Below, one piece after another: positions 11,676-21,749 of a stretch of 64,000 nt of DNA. Made by a program: the position numbers and the translations under genes. Within the stretch, counting starts at the first letter, position 1. Every line of letters starts with the position of its first letter. The DNA is from Ochotona curzoniae (Eukaryota > Chordata > Mammalia > Lagomorpha > Ochotonidae): the NCBI RefSeq assembly GCF_017591425.1, contig NW_024465434.1, forward strand, positions 1,612,001 to 1,676,000. Direction: 5' to 3'. The notes below the pieces were generated by a model that was given only the letters and a program-made list of their open reading frames with translations, made no database searches and was not told where the DNA came from.

Positions 11676-12483
11676 CAGAGATCTTTAAAAATAAATAAAT
11701 TAGCAGAGAAAGTTCATTTTTCCTGTCTCTCTTTGTCTCAGTAACTCTTTCAGACACATTAGTAACTTTGTAAAATCAAAGGATTGGGATAAAATAGCTA
11801 ACAAAAACCCAAATATTACATGAATCGTTTTAGCCTAAATACTTCTACAAGTAATACTTTGAGGTCCGTGGACTAGAAATGAAGCACAACATTTTGCACT
11901 GTGTTGAATTATCTCAGCCTAAGCAATGTGAGCATCTGTGAGTTCACAACAAATTTATAACCTGGGATGGAATCACTTTTGGTGTGGAAAGATTCTGCAG
12001 AAATACATAATTTCATTCTTTTTCATTTTGTTTAGTACTTTTAACTTTACGAAAGCATTATCAAAGAGAACACGAGCTGGCATCTGCTAAGGGCTCACTC
12101 TCCCTAAAACCACTGAGTGGAAACAGGCAGAGGCCAAGAGTCAGAACTCCAACTTGCCCACACACAAGTGAAGAGAAGTCCAGACAGTTGAGCCTTCACT
12201 GGACACATCTCAGAGCACACATGAGTGGGACGATGGACTCTGGAAGGGATCCAGGACTCAGACCTCTCACTGGTTTCACCAAAATAGAGACGTCGTGGGT
12301 GTGGATCAAGAATGGCCGTCCCTGTGTTTTTCATACTGATACTTGTTCATACATTGTAGGGGAAGGACATTGTATTGGGGAAATGTTCAGGGCATGGTGG
12401 GAGTCAGTGTGGCAATGGGGAAGAGAAGCCAGCAGGGCCAAGGGGCTAGTGGGCATCAGAGGGCCGTGCCTGACTTCCAGAAT

Positions 12484-12633
12484 CTCTAGGCAACAGCTGT
12501 TGCTAACCAACGGCCATTGTTAGCTGCCTATGTAAGTCCCAGCATGCCTTGCTCTGGCGACACTTTGTGGGACTGTCCGACTGAACTGGATGCGCTCTCT
12601 GAGCACTCCAGGGCAGTTAAGTGACCCACAGCC
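12484..12633 (+). promoter_or_regulatory. Candidate proximal promoter / 5' leader of copy 1
   Basis: The sequence just upstream of the ATG is conserved in all three units. It holds a perfect 14-base palindrome GCAACAGCTGTTGC (12490-12503) with a central CAGCTG E-box, then a MYB-type CAACGG (12508-12513). No TATA box is seen. Two upstream ATGs follow: 12544 (26 codons, ends TGA 12622-12624, A at -3) and 12590 (out of frame, overlaps the main ATG, ends TAG 12656-12658). Whether these are transcribed depends on an unknown start site. Confidence 0.35.
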
Positions 12634-15501
12634 ATGTCCTCGGGGATTACTGGCCTAGGCTCCAGGCTAGGCCATTACCTAGGACTGGCAAAGGACATTG
12701 GTGGCTATTACAAATATATACCAGAAGGCGTACAGAAGAACAACATTCAAAGAGGTCAAGGTGACCGGCTGACCAGTCTCACCAGAGATCTCGAAGCGTG
12801 GTGTCAGGCATGGGAGCTGTACAACATCCAGCACACTGCCATTCAACCCACGGTACCAAAATCACTGGATGAAATCAGGAATGAATCTGGATTGTTCAAC
12901 ACAGACTTGGCTGATGGAGACAACAAAGCCAAAGCTGGAAGGTATGTAAAGGGAGCTGACCACATCCTGGAAACCACTGGGGAGATTTCCAACAAAGGAG
13001 ATCTACTCAGAGAGCTCAAGGGAGTGTTGGAGGCCTCTCGCAATCTTGCCTTTCTTGATCAAAGAAAACCTGAGTCCTGGAGAGAGACACTTCAGCGTCT
13101 CCTACAAGAGAATCAAGTGCTCAAATCATCACTGGCGACAAAAGAAGAAACCATCCGGCTCCTCCAGGCCAGAATCGAGACACTGTCTCATGCTATGACG
13201 AAGAAAACCAAAGAGCAGGGAAAATATCAAGACATGTCCCTAGAACTCAAGCAAATAAAGAAGAAGGAAGATCGTCTAGAGAAGCTCATGGAAGGCAAAG
13301 AGCTCTTTCTCACAGTGAAAATTCATCAGGTACGTTCCCTGCAGAGTCATCTGACCGAGATCCAGCAGCAGAACAAGACGTTGAAGCAAACCATAAAGAG
13401 GCTTCGAGAGTCAGTGTGTCTTGAACATGCGTTCAGAAAGATTGGTACACAGCCCAACATGGAAGGAAACCATGATGGCCAAGAGTCAGAAGACATCGAC
13501 TTGGCACAAAATGTCCAAGAGACTGACATCACATCCACAATGTTCAAACAGGAGTTTGCCCAAGTCCTTGAAAATCTTGGACAATTCTTCTCAACCAAGG
13601 AAGATCTTCCAAAACACCTGAAACATTTCCTAGAGTCCTCCAATCAGGGAGGATTCACAAAAGAGTCAGCAGAGCTGACAAAGTCTGTTCCTTTAGCGGA
13701 GCCTGCCCAAGGCCTTGAAGAAGCCACGGAAACACTGGAACCATCTCTAGTAACCAAGGAAAGCACAGCCAGGCTCCTCAAGGAACAAATACCCAGAAGG
13801 CCTTCTTCAAAGCCTGACACCACCACACTGGAGGCACAAAACCAGCAGATGTCTTCACAAATCAGACAACTGAAGAAGAACCAGGCACATCTGCAAAAAT
13901 TAGTAAAAGGTAAAGATATTTACGTAAACGCCAAAAATAGGCAATTATGTTCTCTGAACAAGCAGCTTGAGGAGAAAGAGAGAGAGAATAACACTTGGAA
14001 GAAAATCATGAGGAAACTCTGTCACTCCGCCACTGAGAACATCCCCCTGGAGACAGAGGAGGACCAAAAGTCTGCAGAACTCAGAAAACTGAAGAAGCAG
14101 CAACATGCACTAGAGAAAGTCGTGAAAGCAAAAGGGCTTGTTGTGAAAGCCAAAACTCACCAGGTCCACACACTGGGAAAAACTCTTCTCAAGAAAGAGG
14201 AGGAGAACAGCCTTTTAAAGCAATCCGTGAGAAAATTAGAAGAAGCAGTGTCCACACTGCAGATGGATATAGCCAGACTGCAACAAGAACAGCAGAAAAG
14301 CCTTGAAAGAGCTCAAGAAGAGAAGAACGCATTCGAAGACACCAACATGATGATGCCCAAGTCCTTCCCAGAGAAGGAGGTGGCTGCTTGTGAACTAAGG
14401 GAGGATGTCCCCTCTGGGACACAGCTGCTGATAGAAAAAGCAGACACATCCCAGCAGCTCTTGAGTGCCACAGAGTCCATGCTAAAGAAAAATCCAGAGT
14501 TCACCCAGGAGAGAGAGCAAATGATGCTGGCCGTGCAACAAGATCACCTGAAGGAAGTGGCCCTGCAGAGTGCAGTGAAGCATCCACAAGATGAATTAAG
14601 CCAGGAGCCTGAGAGGGACCACCAGCATCTTGCACAGTCCCAAGAGGCTCACGTGCCTGAAGCCCTGCAGGAAGCAGATGGACAGGCTGCTGTTCAATCA
14701 GAAGCAGGAGAAGAGAGCAGCTCCCTGAGAGCCCTGAGCAGCACCCCCAGTGCTGCTGGCCCTGTGACTGTGTCACCCTGTGGGGAAGCACAGATGCCAT
14801 TGCCTACTCTGGCCACCTGCACTGCCAGCCTGAGTGGCCAGGCTGAGGCCAAGGTGGAACCCAAGCTGCTGCCTGCTGAGCCCAGTCTCTCCACCACAGG
14901 GCACAAGAAGCTGCTCGCCACCAAGGTTCTGGGAACCGTGGTGTGGTTCAACGTCAAGGCCAGATATGGCTTCATCAGGCGCCATGATATCCAACAAGAC
15001 ATCTTTGTTCATCACACTGCTATTAAAAGTTACACTGGCAGGTATTACCTGCCGAGCCTAGCAGACGGTGAAATCGTGGAGTTTGATGTGGAAGAGGGCC
15101 AGAAGGGTGTACAGGCGGCCAACGTCACTGGCCCCAGGGGAGCTGCAGTGAGGGGCAGCAGATACGTGGCCCAGTGGTGCCGTTCCCGCTGCTTGCCACG
15201 ATGCAGGGCTCCTCAGCGCCAAACCATGCAGAGCCACATTGAGAGCTCTCGCAGCATGTATGACAACCAGGCCCAACCTTGCTGGCCCCAACGCTGCCCA
15301 AGGCTCCTGTCCTCCTACCAACCAAGACCCTACCAGCAGGATTCCAACAAACCACTGTTGGGTGAAGGGATGATTGCTACCCAGGGCCCAGCTGCAGAAA
15401 AGCATCAAGTGCACAGCCAAGATCAGGGTGAAAACATCCAAGGCCAGCAGCCGCCTCTCAGGTGTTCCCCATGCAGCCGGCCACACAGCCTTGGACACTA
15501 A
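12634..15501 (+). CDS. Coiled-coil / Y-box cold-shock-domain fusion protein, copy 1 (955 aa, intronless)
   Basis: One uninterrupted 955-codon frame; the ATG has G at -3. Residues about 130-690 are rich in heptad-like Leu/Lys/Glu/Gln. A ~57-residue module occurs three times, near 205-261, 410-466 and 483-539, each beginning L/I-(R/K)-Q/K-(L/I)-K-K and continuing into a basic K-I/N/T-H/R-Q segment. Residues about 690-762 form a Ser/Pro/Ala-rich linker. Residues about 764-834 are a cold-shock domain of Y-box type: TKVLGTV, WFNV (771-774), RNP1-like YGFI (778-781), RNP2-like IFVHH (790-794), VEFDVEEG and AANVTGP. The tail 835-955 aligns with the YBX1 tail (GSRY, QGQQPP) but has lost most basic/aromatic clusters and gained Cys and Trp. 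There is no signal peptide or membrane segment. The nucleic-acid-binding aromatics are kept, so RNA or ssDNA binding by an oligomeric coiled-coil protein is inferred. I do not recognise the N-terminal ~130 residues. Relative to copies 2 and 3 it has EQG instead of VER at 194-196 and Arg852 instead of Cys. Confidence 0.85.
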   Translation: MSSGITGLGSRLGHYLGLAKDIGGYYKYIPEGVQKNNIQRGQGDRLTSLTRDLEAWCQAWELYNIQHTAIQPTVPKSLDEIRNESGLFNTDLADGDNKAKAGRYVKGADHILETTGEISNKGDLLRELKGVLEASRNLAFLDQRKPESWRETLQRLLQENQVLKSSLATKEETIRLLQARIETLSHAMTKKTKEQGKYQDMSLELKQIKKKEDRLEKLMEGKELFLTVKIHQVRSLQSHLTEIQQQNKTLKQTIKRLRESVCLEHAFRKIGTQPNMEGNHDGQESEDIDLAQNVQETDITSTMFKQEFAQVLENLGQFFSTKEDLPKHLKHFLESSNQGGFTKESAELTKSVPLAEPAQGLEEATETLEPSLVTKESTARLLKEQIPRRPSSKPDTTTLEAQNQQMSSQIRQLKKNQAHLQKLVKGKDIYVNAKNRQLCSLNKQLEEKERENNTWKKIMRKLCHSATENIPLETEEDQKSAELRKLKKQQHALEKVVKAKGLVVKAKTHQVHTLGKTLLKKEEENSLLKQSVRKLEEAVSTLQMDIARLQQEQQKSLERAQEEKNAFEDTNMMMPKSFPEKEVAACELREDVPSGTQLLIEKADTSQQLLSATESMLKKNPEFTQEREQMMLAVQQDHLKEVALQSAVKHPQDELSQEPERDHQHLAQSQEAHVPEALQEADGQAAVQSEAGEESSSLRALSSTPSAAGPVTVSPCGEAQMPLPTLATCTASLSGQAEAKVEPKLLPAEPSLSTTGHKKLLATKVLGTVVWFNVKARYGFIRRHDIQQDIFVHHTAIKSYTGRYYLPSLADGEIVEFDVEEGQKGVQAANVTGPRGAAVRGSRYVAQWCRSRCLPRCRAPQRQTMQSHIESSRSMYDNQAQPCWPQRCPRLLSSYQPRPYQQDSNKPLLGEGMIATQGPAAEKHQVHSQDQGENIQGQQPPLRCSPCSRPHSLGH

Positions 15502-15912
15502 ATGGCACAGAGGCCATGGCCACCCAGGGTGCTGCTGACAATACACCTGCTCCCAAAGCACTGTAGGGAAGCCTGGCTTAACATCAGCACTGCTCTCCCC
15601 TTGACTCACCAAACAACCAAGCACCCTGAAAGTCAACTCAGAGAACAAAAGTTCTGAGATGGAGACTGTCAGCACTTATGTGATTGTTTTGTCACTTAAC
15701 AAGCCTGATAGAATTGTCTACATTTGTGGCAGCTGAGTTTTATATAAGGCTCTCTGCTTTTGGCTCATTGAAATTTGTTTCCTCAGAATATCTATCAAGC
15801 TTTGTTACATTATTTTTAATGTAGTACAATTTGGGGATTTCTTTTCAAATTGAAAATGACAACTGATGTACAGTTTGTTTTTAAGAAAAGGAACGAGCAA
15901 AAAAAAAAAAAA
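15502..15912 (+). other. YBX1-like 3' sequence of copy 1, ending in an A-run
   Basis: After the TAA the sequence still resembles YBX1: first the last coding stretch (ATGGCACAGAG resembling the Asp-Gly-Lys-Glu region), then 3' UTR-like text (GGCTTAACATC, GAACAAAAG). It ends in a 14-base A-run (15899-15912) that may be the old poly(A) tail of the retrocopy. The comparison to YBX1 is from memory, so the alignment should be computed. Confidence 0.5.
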
Positions 15913-16330
15913 CTGGAGAGGTCAAATAAAACAATTTTTCAATTGAAGACATACTAGTTAAATGTGTTAGTGAAGTTGAAGATATGGAAATAATTGTTCC
16001 CTCATAAAATTTAGTGTAAGAGCACTTGAAGAGGATTTTGAAGAAGATGAGTAAAAGCACATTTAGAGTTCTCTGCCTTCAAAGAAACAGAGACATCACC
16101 ATGTTGCTTACTGACTGACTAAGGGGAAATGTTTGCAATTTAGCAAAGACTGTCTACAGAACTTCTTAAAGAAAATGCAGGCAAAGAGTACACTATAAAA
16201 CTAACAGTTGAACAAGATCTCTCAGGAGGAGGGACACACTTTCCAGAGACTCAAGAAATTCCCATTTGTATTGAAGTTTATGTGCACAAAGTTCTAATAA
16301 AAATTTTAAACTTTCCATAGCAGTTTGGAG
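15913..16330 (+). terminator. 3' flank with two polyadenylation signals, copy 1
   Basis: AATAAA occurs at 15925-15930 and 16296-16301. The rest is AT-rich and non-repetitive. A short open stretch (about 16144-16315) ends just past the second signal; I could not assign it. Confidence 0.45.
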
Positions 16331-16424
16331 GTTATTTATTGAGTCTGCCAATGGTCCACTCAGAAGACGCACCAGGACCTAATTCGTGCCTGAGGGTGGG
16401 TGTGGAATGGAAGATGGAGAGGGA

Positions 16425-17480
16425 TTCACAGACAGTAGGAATTTATGGGGACCAACCTTGTGCCATGACAGGTCAAGCAACCACATGGGCACTGTGTCTA
16501 GTCCCGCTTCCCTGCATGCAGTCCAGCTCCCTGCTCACGTGCATGGCAAGCAGTAAAGATGAAGTAGGAGTTTGGACCCCTGCCACCCACGTGGGGGAGC
16601 CAGACAAACTTGTGTCTCCTGGCTTCAGTCTGGCAGAGTTTGGTCCTTGCTGCCAGGTCAGAGTGAACCAGCAGATGAAAGATCATCCTCTCTCTCTCTC
16701 CTTCTCTCCTTGTAATCTGCCATCAAATGGATTTATTTCTTAAAAGATCAATGTAATTTTTTCTTATAAATAAAAATTCAGATTTATATAGAAAATAGGG
16801 AGAGAGAGAGAGATATCATCCTGTCTGCTGGTTCACACACCAGTGGTCACAACACTAGAGCTGAACCAGGTGGAAGCCAGGAGCCTGGAGCTTCCTTCAA
16901 GTTGTTCACATGGCTGCATGGGCTCAATGACTTGCACCTACTCCTGATGCTTTCCCAGGCACACCAGCATGGATCTTGTCATAAGTGGAACTACTGCAAT
17001 TTGACCTGGCTGCCTTTGGGAATGCGGTGCTGCTAGAGAGGCTTAGCTTACCAAGCCACAGTGCTTCATTCTCAAAAAATTATCCTTTAAAATATTGATG
17101 TATGTGTAACATTCAGAGCAAGGAGTCCATAATTATGGCTCAATTCTTTGGATTTCCAAGGGTGAAAATAGAGTCAATTTTGAAGAAATTTACTATTTTG
17201 GTGTGTAAAGTTACATTAGGGAGGGAATGGGAGTGCAAACTTTCCATCCTCTGGTCCTCAGCCCAATAGGCTGCTATGGTTGGAGCTATGCCAACCTGAA
17301 GCCAGGAGCCAGAAGCTTCTTCTGCATCTCCCACGTGGGTGCTGGAGCCCAAGGCCTTGAGACATCCTGTACAGCTGTTCTAGGCCATAAGCAGAGAGCT
17401 ACATCAGATATGGAGCACCTCAGGCACCAACTGGCATGCATATGGGATGCCAATGCAACAGGATTCATCTCGATGTATTA
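16425..17480. mobile_element. Three CSINEs downstream of gene copy 1
   Basis: Sense about 16425-16750, antisense about 16770-17085, antisense about 17250-17480. From 17481 to 19239 the sequence is AT-rich and I see no gene or clear repeat. Confidence 0.65.
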
Positions 17481-19239
17481 TCCTCTCTTTTCAACTGGAC
17501 TCTTGTTCTGAGGATCGCTGAAGGGTGCAGATCCATCACCTCATCTTTATTAATTCCTAGTATAAGAGGCAAAGGGTTGTCCTATGTGGAGTTTGGAACT
17601 CTGCCTCTTCACATGGATCCCTCTCAGGAACTGGAGTACTTGAAACTCTGTGCTAATGACTATGTCCCTTCATCTTCATCATTCCTGGGACATAGTGTTG
17701 GCGTCTTTGCACAGCAGGAAGCAATTTAGATGACCTAATCAGGGAGCTTGTGTGTCAAAATCAGATAAACATTCACGGGTTCCGGTCCCCAAGATTGGAG
17801 AATACTGATGTAACAAAAGCCTCTGCTCTCAGGAGCAGCACTGGCCTGTCCTGGGAAGTGTTTTGGAACCCTGCCCAACCTGCCACTGGCTCCAGCTATC
17901 ACACAACAGGTCCCATAAAATATGCCAGAAAGACCAATGTGCTAGTTGTCCTGGTCTCCTAGACTGGACCATTCCCCGCCCTGACATTGTGTGTGTTTCC
18001 GGGTATAATGGAATGGTCTGAGTCAAGCCTAGTGTCACTGTGCAGTGGCTCAAGTCACTGCCTGTGAACAATCCCTTTGTCATGGTTTGATTTTTACCCT
18101 TATACACCTTGTTTACCAATTACAAGCAATGTATCAAGAGCTCAACCAAACAATGGGGTGTTCAAGTTCGGGTTTCACCAAACTTCATGTAAGCACCTGA
18201 CAGGGATACATTCCCTGACTCACAAATACTTCTTCAAACTTTTTTTTGCACCACTACAAACATATTCCAAATCTTTTTCCAAGAACTCTTGAATTACCAC
18301 TGTATGTAGTTTTTTATGGCAGTTTTCATTGTCTCGTAAGGAAAAACGTTTTCACAAGACATTCTGAATGTGTTCTAACAGTAGCATATTTTCAAGGGTA
18401 AAATTGTAGAATTTAAAAATGATCTGCATTAATACATTCAAGTTAGAGAAACAAAAATCTAGAAGAATGAAGTGACAAAACATGGCCTTTGTTAAAATAC
18501 CTCACTTTGTTCCTCAGAAGAAAAAGTCTAGCTCATTTTGTGCCATGCTATTGCAGCATGAGCAGTCACTGTGGAAGGAGATGCGATCAGGGCTCACACT
18601 TTCGGGGGAGACACCAGGATGAATGCCTGCAGCAAGCTAGGCAAGTCATGACAAGTGAACCACGAGGGCAGATGCGCAACCGAACGTTACATTTACCAAA
18701 ACTCTTGCATTTGTATCTCAATATGTTGATGTCAATTTACCTTTTATTTTACCTTTAACATGCAAATTATTAACTAAAGGTAGAAACAGAGCATGAAAAG
18801 AATTATTTTAGCAAAAGCTGGGGCTCACTCTGGAAAATAATAAAAAATAAGAGAAAAAATAAAACTTATGATTCTGTATCCAGATTGTCAGATTGCTTTC
18901 CCATATACAAGTTCTTTACAAAGAACTCACAGAGCACATGTGTGGTTTATTGAGAAAAACACAGCTAAACACTACTAGGGGATCCAAATGAAATAGCCTC
19001 CTTACACAAATTGCACTTCCTGATGAACATGCATATGTTTTAAAGTATAATTTGTAAATGTGTAACACACAGAGGACATTATGCTTTGCTTACCCCATGG
19101 TCATTCTCTCCTATTGTGCATTTTACTAGGGGTGATATGTTAACATACCGATACACTTTTTGTACAATGAATTATTATGTGTTTAAGCCAATGTCTGTCA
19201 CAGGAAAGTTGGTAGCAATGACCCCTGCCTCTTCATGCC

Positions 19240-19480
19240 AGCAGCAGATGTGGGTATTGTGGCACTACAGGTTATGCTGATATCCCCCCTTGGAGTGCCA
19301 GTTCAAGTCCCACCTCCTCTGCTTTCCATCCAGCTTCACACTAATGAGCCCAGACAGGCAGCAGGTGATGGCCTGAGCATCCGGGTTCCTGCCATCCACC
19401 TGGGAGAGTTCCAGGTCCTTGGCTTTGCTGGAACAGGCCCAGCAATTGTTAGCATTGAGGGAGTGAACAGGCAGCTGCAA
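19240..19480 (+). mobile_element. CSINE on the A side, end of unit 1
   Basis: Sense CSINE with a B-box-like GTTCAAGTCCC and the core shared with the A' side. About 250-350 bases of intron follow before exon A. Confidence 0.7.
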
Positions 19481-19817
19481 GACTTAATTACCCCTCCCCC
19501 ATCCTGTCACATAATGTTTCAAGTAACTGAATCTTGGGGGAAAAAATAATACTAACAATACCCTCTGTGATTTCCCTGATGGTGTAATAGAAATAGTAAA
19601 ACAAGCCATTCTCCTACCTTCAGAACAGCAGACAGTCACCACCAGAGTACTCCTGCTTTCTTTGTGTCCGAGGTCCTTCCTTGCAGTGAATGGTGGCCTG
19701 GAGGCCCAGGTTTACTAAAGGAGACCAATGGACTTCTGCAAGGCCCCAAAGCCTGGGAGGGGCACCGCTCAGCATCCATACTGGCAGTTACACTGAGTTC
19801 TGCCCTTCCTCTTTCAG

Positions 19818-20420
19818 GTTCCATCATGGAGGATGCCCTGAGCTCTTCCAGGGTTGCTGTTAAGGCCCAGTCGGAGCCCCCGACATGACATGAAGTGCCG
19901 TTTTCAGAGCCCAGACCCAGCGTGGGGCTAGATGAAGTGGTCTCTGGCAGCCTGGCTGGAGTCCTGGCGAGTCTGAAGTAGGAGTGTGACTCCTTGGTCT
20001 CCCTGCTTGCGAGCAGCTCCACCTCCAAGCCTTCATTGTCCTCCTCTGCGTCTCCTTTCTCTTCCTGAGTTCCTGGAACTCCTCCTTGTCCTGAACAGCC
20101 TGCCTGAGCCTACAGGAGCCTCCACGCAGCCCTGCACTGAGTAGTGACCTTATCCAAGACAACCACCAGCCTGCAGGGACCACACATTTGCGAAAAGCTG
20201 CCATCTTCCGCCTTCCCACTGCCGCACGCCAACGTGACCTGGCTGAGTTCACTGCGACCGCTCCTGCACAGGGACATGAGCAGCGAGGAGCAGTCCCTCT
20301 ACTCCCAGGCAGTGGACCTCTGCTGGGCAGCACCACGCCAACTACAGCAACCAGCCCGACCCGGCCACGGGCACCCGCACCTTCCATCCCAGGCGGCTGC
20401 TGCTGAGCGGACCGCCCCAG
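19818..20420 (+). pseudogene. GREB1/GREB1L-family pseudogene, exon A, block 2
   Basis: Full 603-base exon from CTCTTTCAG to CCCAG/GTAGGG. The frame from ATG 19826 has TGA at 19886-19888 and further stops, including the TAG before ECDSLVS. An 8-base loss relative to block 1 (GACTAGCC missing near 20340) shifts the frame before the [10 protein letters not shown] segment. The antisense 175-codon frame over it is a shadow. Confidence 0.7.
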
Positions 20421-20640
20421 GTAGGGCCAGGCCAGGCTGGGCTCAGTCTTGGGCTGGGGCTGCCTGGGAAGGAGAGGCCAGAGGGGATCTTGGGGTTGGA
20501 GTAGGTGGGACAGAGTGGAGGGGACCTCCCACCTGCCTCTCAGGCCGAGGAAGAGCCCAGGTGTGAAATGGCTTTTCTCTTTTCCTTCCTCCCTTCTCTT
20601 CCCTCCTCCACCGTTCCTGAATTAACTATATTTCCGTCAG

Positions 20641-20699
20641 CTGGGAGAGACTGGCTCCTATTTGCAGTTCCTTAGGCTCCTCATCTGCATGCTCACCAG
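20641..20699 (+). pseudogene. GREB1/GREB1L-family pseudogene, exon B, block 2
   Basis: Same exon as at 725-783 with the first base G changed to C (CAG/CTGGGAG). The P-loop Lys-to-Glu change is shared. Confidence 0.6.
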
Positions 20700-20850
20700 G
20701 TGAGCGTGTTTGAGCAGCAGATCAACACGGTGAGGCCTCACACCAATACAAGCTTGAAATGGTAGATAAAATGCAAACTTTAGTGTTGTACATAGTGTTA
20801 TTAGAATTTGAAATACATTAGCCACGCCTCTAGTGTTTTTATTCTTTATC

Positions 20851-21166
20851 AGTTTTTAAATTTATTTTTATTATTTTTATTTACAGAGAGAATGCGTGAG
20901 AAAAAAATCTTCCATCTGCTGATTCACTCCCTAAATGGCTGCAATGGCGGGAGCTGAGGTGATCAAAAGTCAAGAGGCAGTTCTCTCTTCTGGACCTCCC
21001 ATCTGGGTGCAGGGTCCCAAGGCATGGGCCGTCCTCCACTTCTTTCCCAGGCCACAAGCAGGGAGCTGGATGGTAAGTGGAACAGCGTGGACATAACCAC
21101 TGGACGTACGGAATCCAGGTACTCACAAGGTGAGGGTTTATCCACTAGTCCATTGTGCTGGACCCT
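20851..21166 (-). mobile_element. CSINE, block 2 (orthologous to 935-1250)
   Basis: Same insertion at the same site as in block 1, so it predates the amplification. Confidence 0.75.
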
Positions 21167-21749
21167 ACCTAGTGTTTCAGCCCTTGAAAATGTGCTTCTC
21201 TCTCCCAGTGAAAGCTCTCTTGTTACATTCGAATCAAGTTTTTCTAATAATCAATGCCTTGTGTTGGACACCTATTCTGTGTCTGCCACTGTTGTTCCAC
21301 TTTATTCCATAAAGTATGTAATTAAAAATCATTGTAAAAAAACAAAGTTAGATATCTATGCATAGATTTTTCATAATATGCATGTTCTATGAAGTTATTG
21401 AAGACCCCTTGAGTGCAGGGATCCAGGCACACTGAGGGGTTGGTGACTGAAGGCATGTGGCATTTTTAAGGGGCAGTACATTGGCTATTGGTTGTCATCT
21501 TTCCTGAGGACAGGAATGCCTTCAGCAGCTTTCAGGAACATGCCCAGCACCTGGAAGGCAGAGAGATTGTGCTTTGACTCTGGGGTGAGCAGGCTGTGTG
21601 TGGCTGTGCTGCAAACTGCACAGGTCACTCCGCTCTACAGCAGGCACAGGGCAGTGTGCTCAGAGCATCCTGCAATCTCTAGGGTGTTGCTTATTTTAAA
21701 CCCCCACAGCGAAAACTGCTAACAATTTAGATCACCCAAATATGTCTAG

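Larger units (their letters stand above)
7555..19320. repeat. Amplicon gene unit 1 (~11.8 kb, internally deleted)
   Basis: Aligns with gene units 2 and 3 except for a ~4.58 kb gap at about 8819. Confidence 0.8.

Noticed and set aside
12188..12523. 111-codon plus frame upstream of gene copies 1 and 3
   Set aside because: It is frameshifted to 100 codons in unit 2, has no domain, and overlaps the likely promoter.
15058..15675. 205-codon minus-strand frame over the 3' end of gene copy 1
   Set aside because: It is a shadow of the GC-rich Y-box tail. The corresponding frames in copies 2 and 3 are broken into shorter pieces, while the plus frame is intact in all.
19240..19330. tRNA-like A/B box motifs, for example GTTCAAGTCCC
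   Set aside because: These are the tRNA-derived heads of CSINEs, not folded tRNA genes.
19860..20387. 175-codon minus-strand frame over GREB1-like exon A (also 60635-61162)
   Set aside because: Antisense to a recognisable exon; no domain in the minus frame and it is not kept in block 1.
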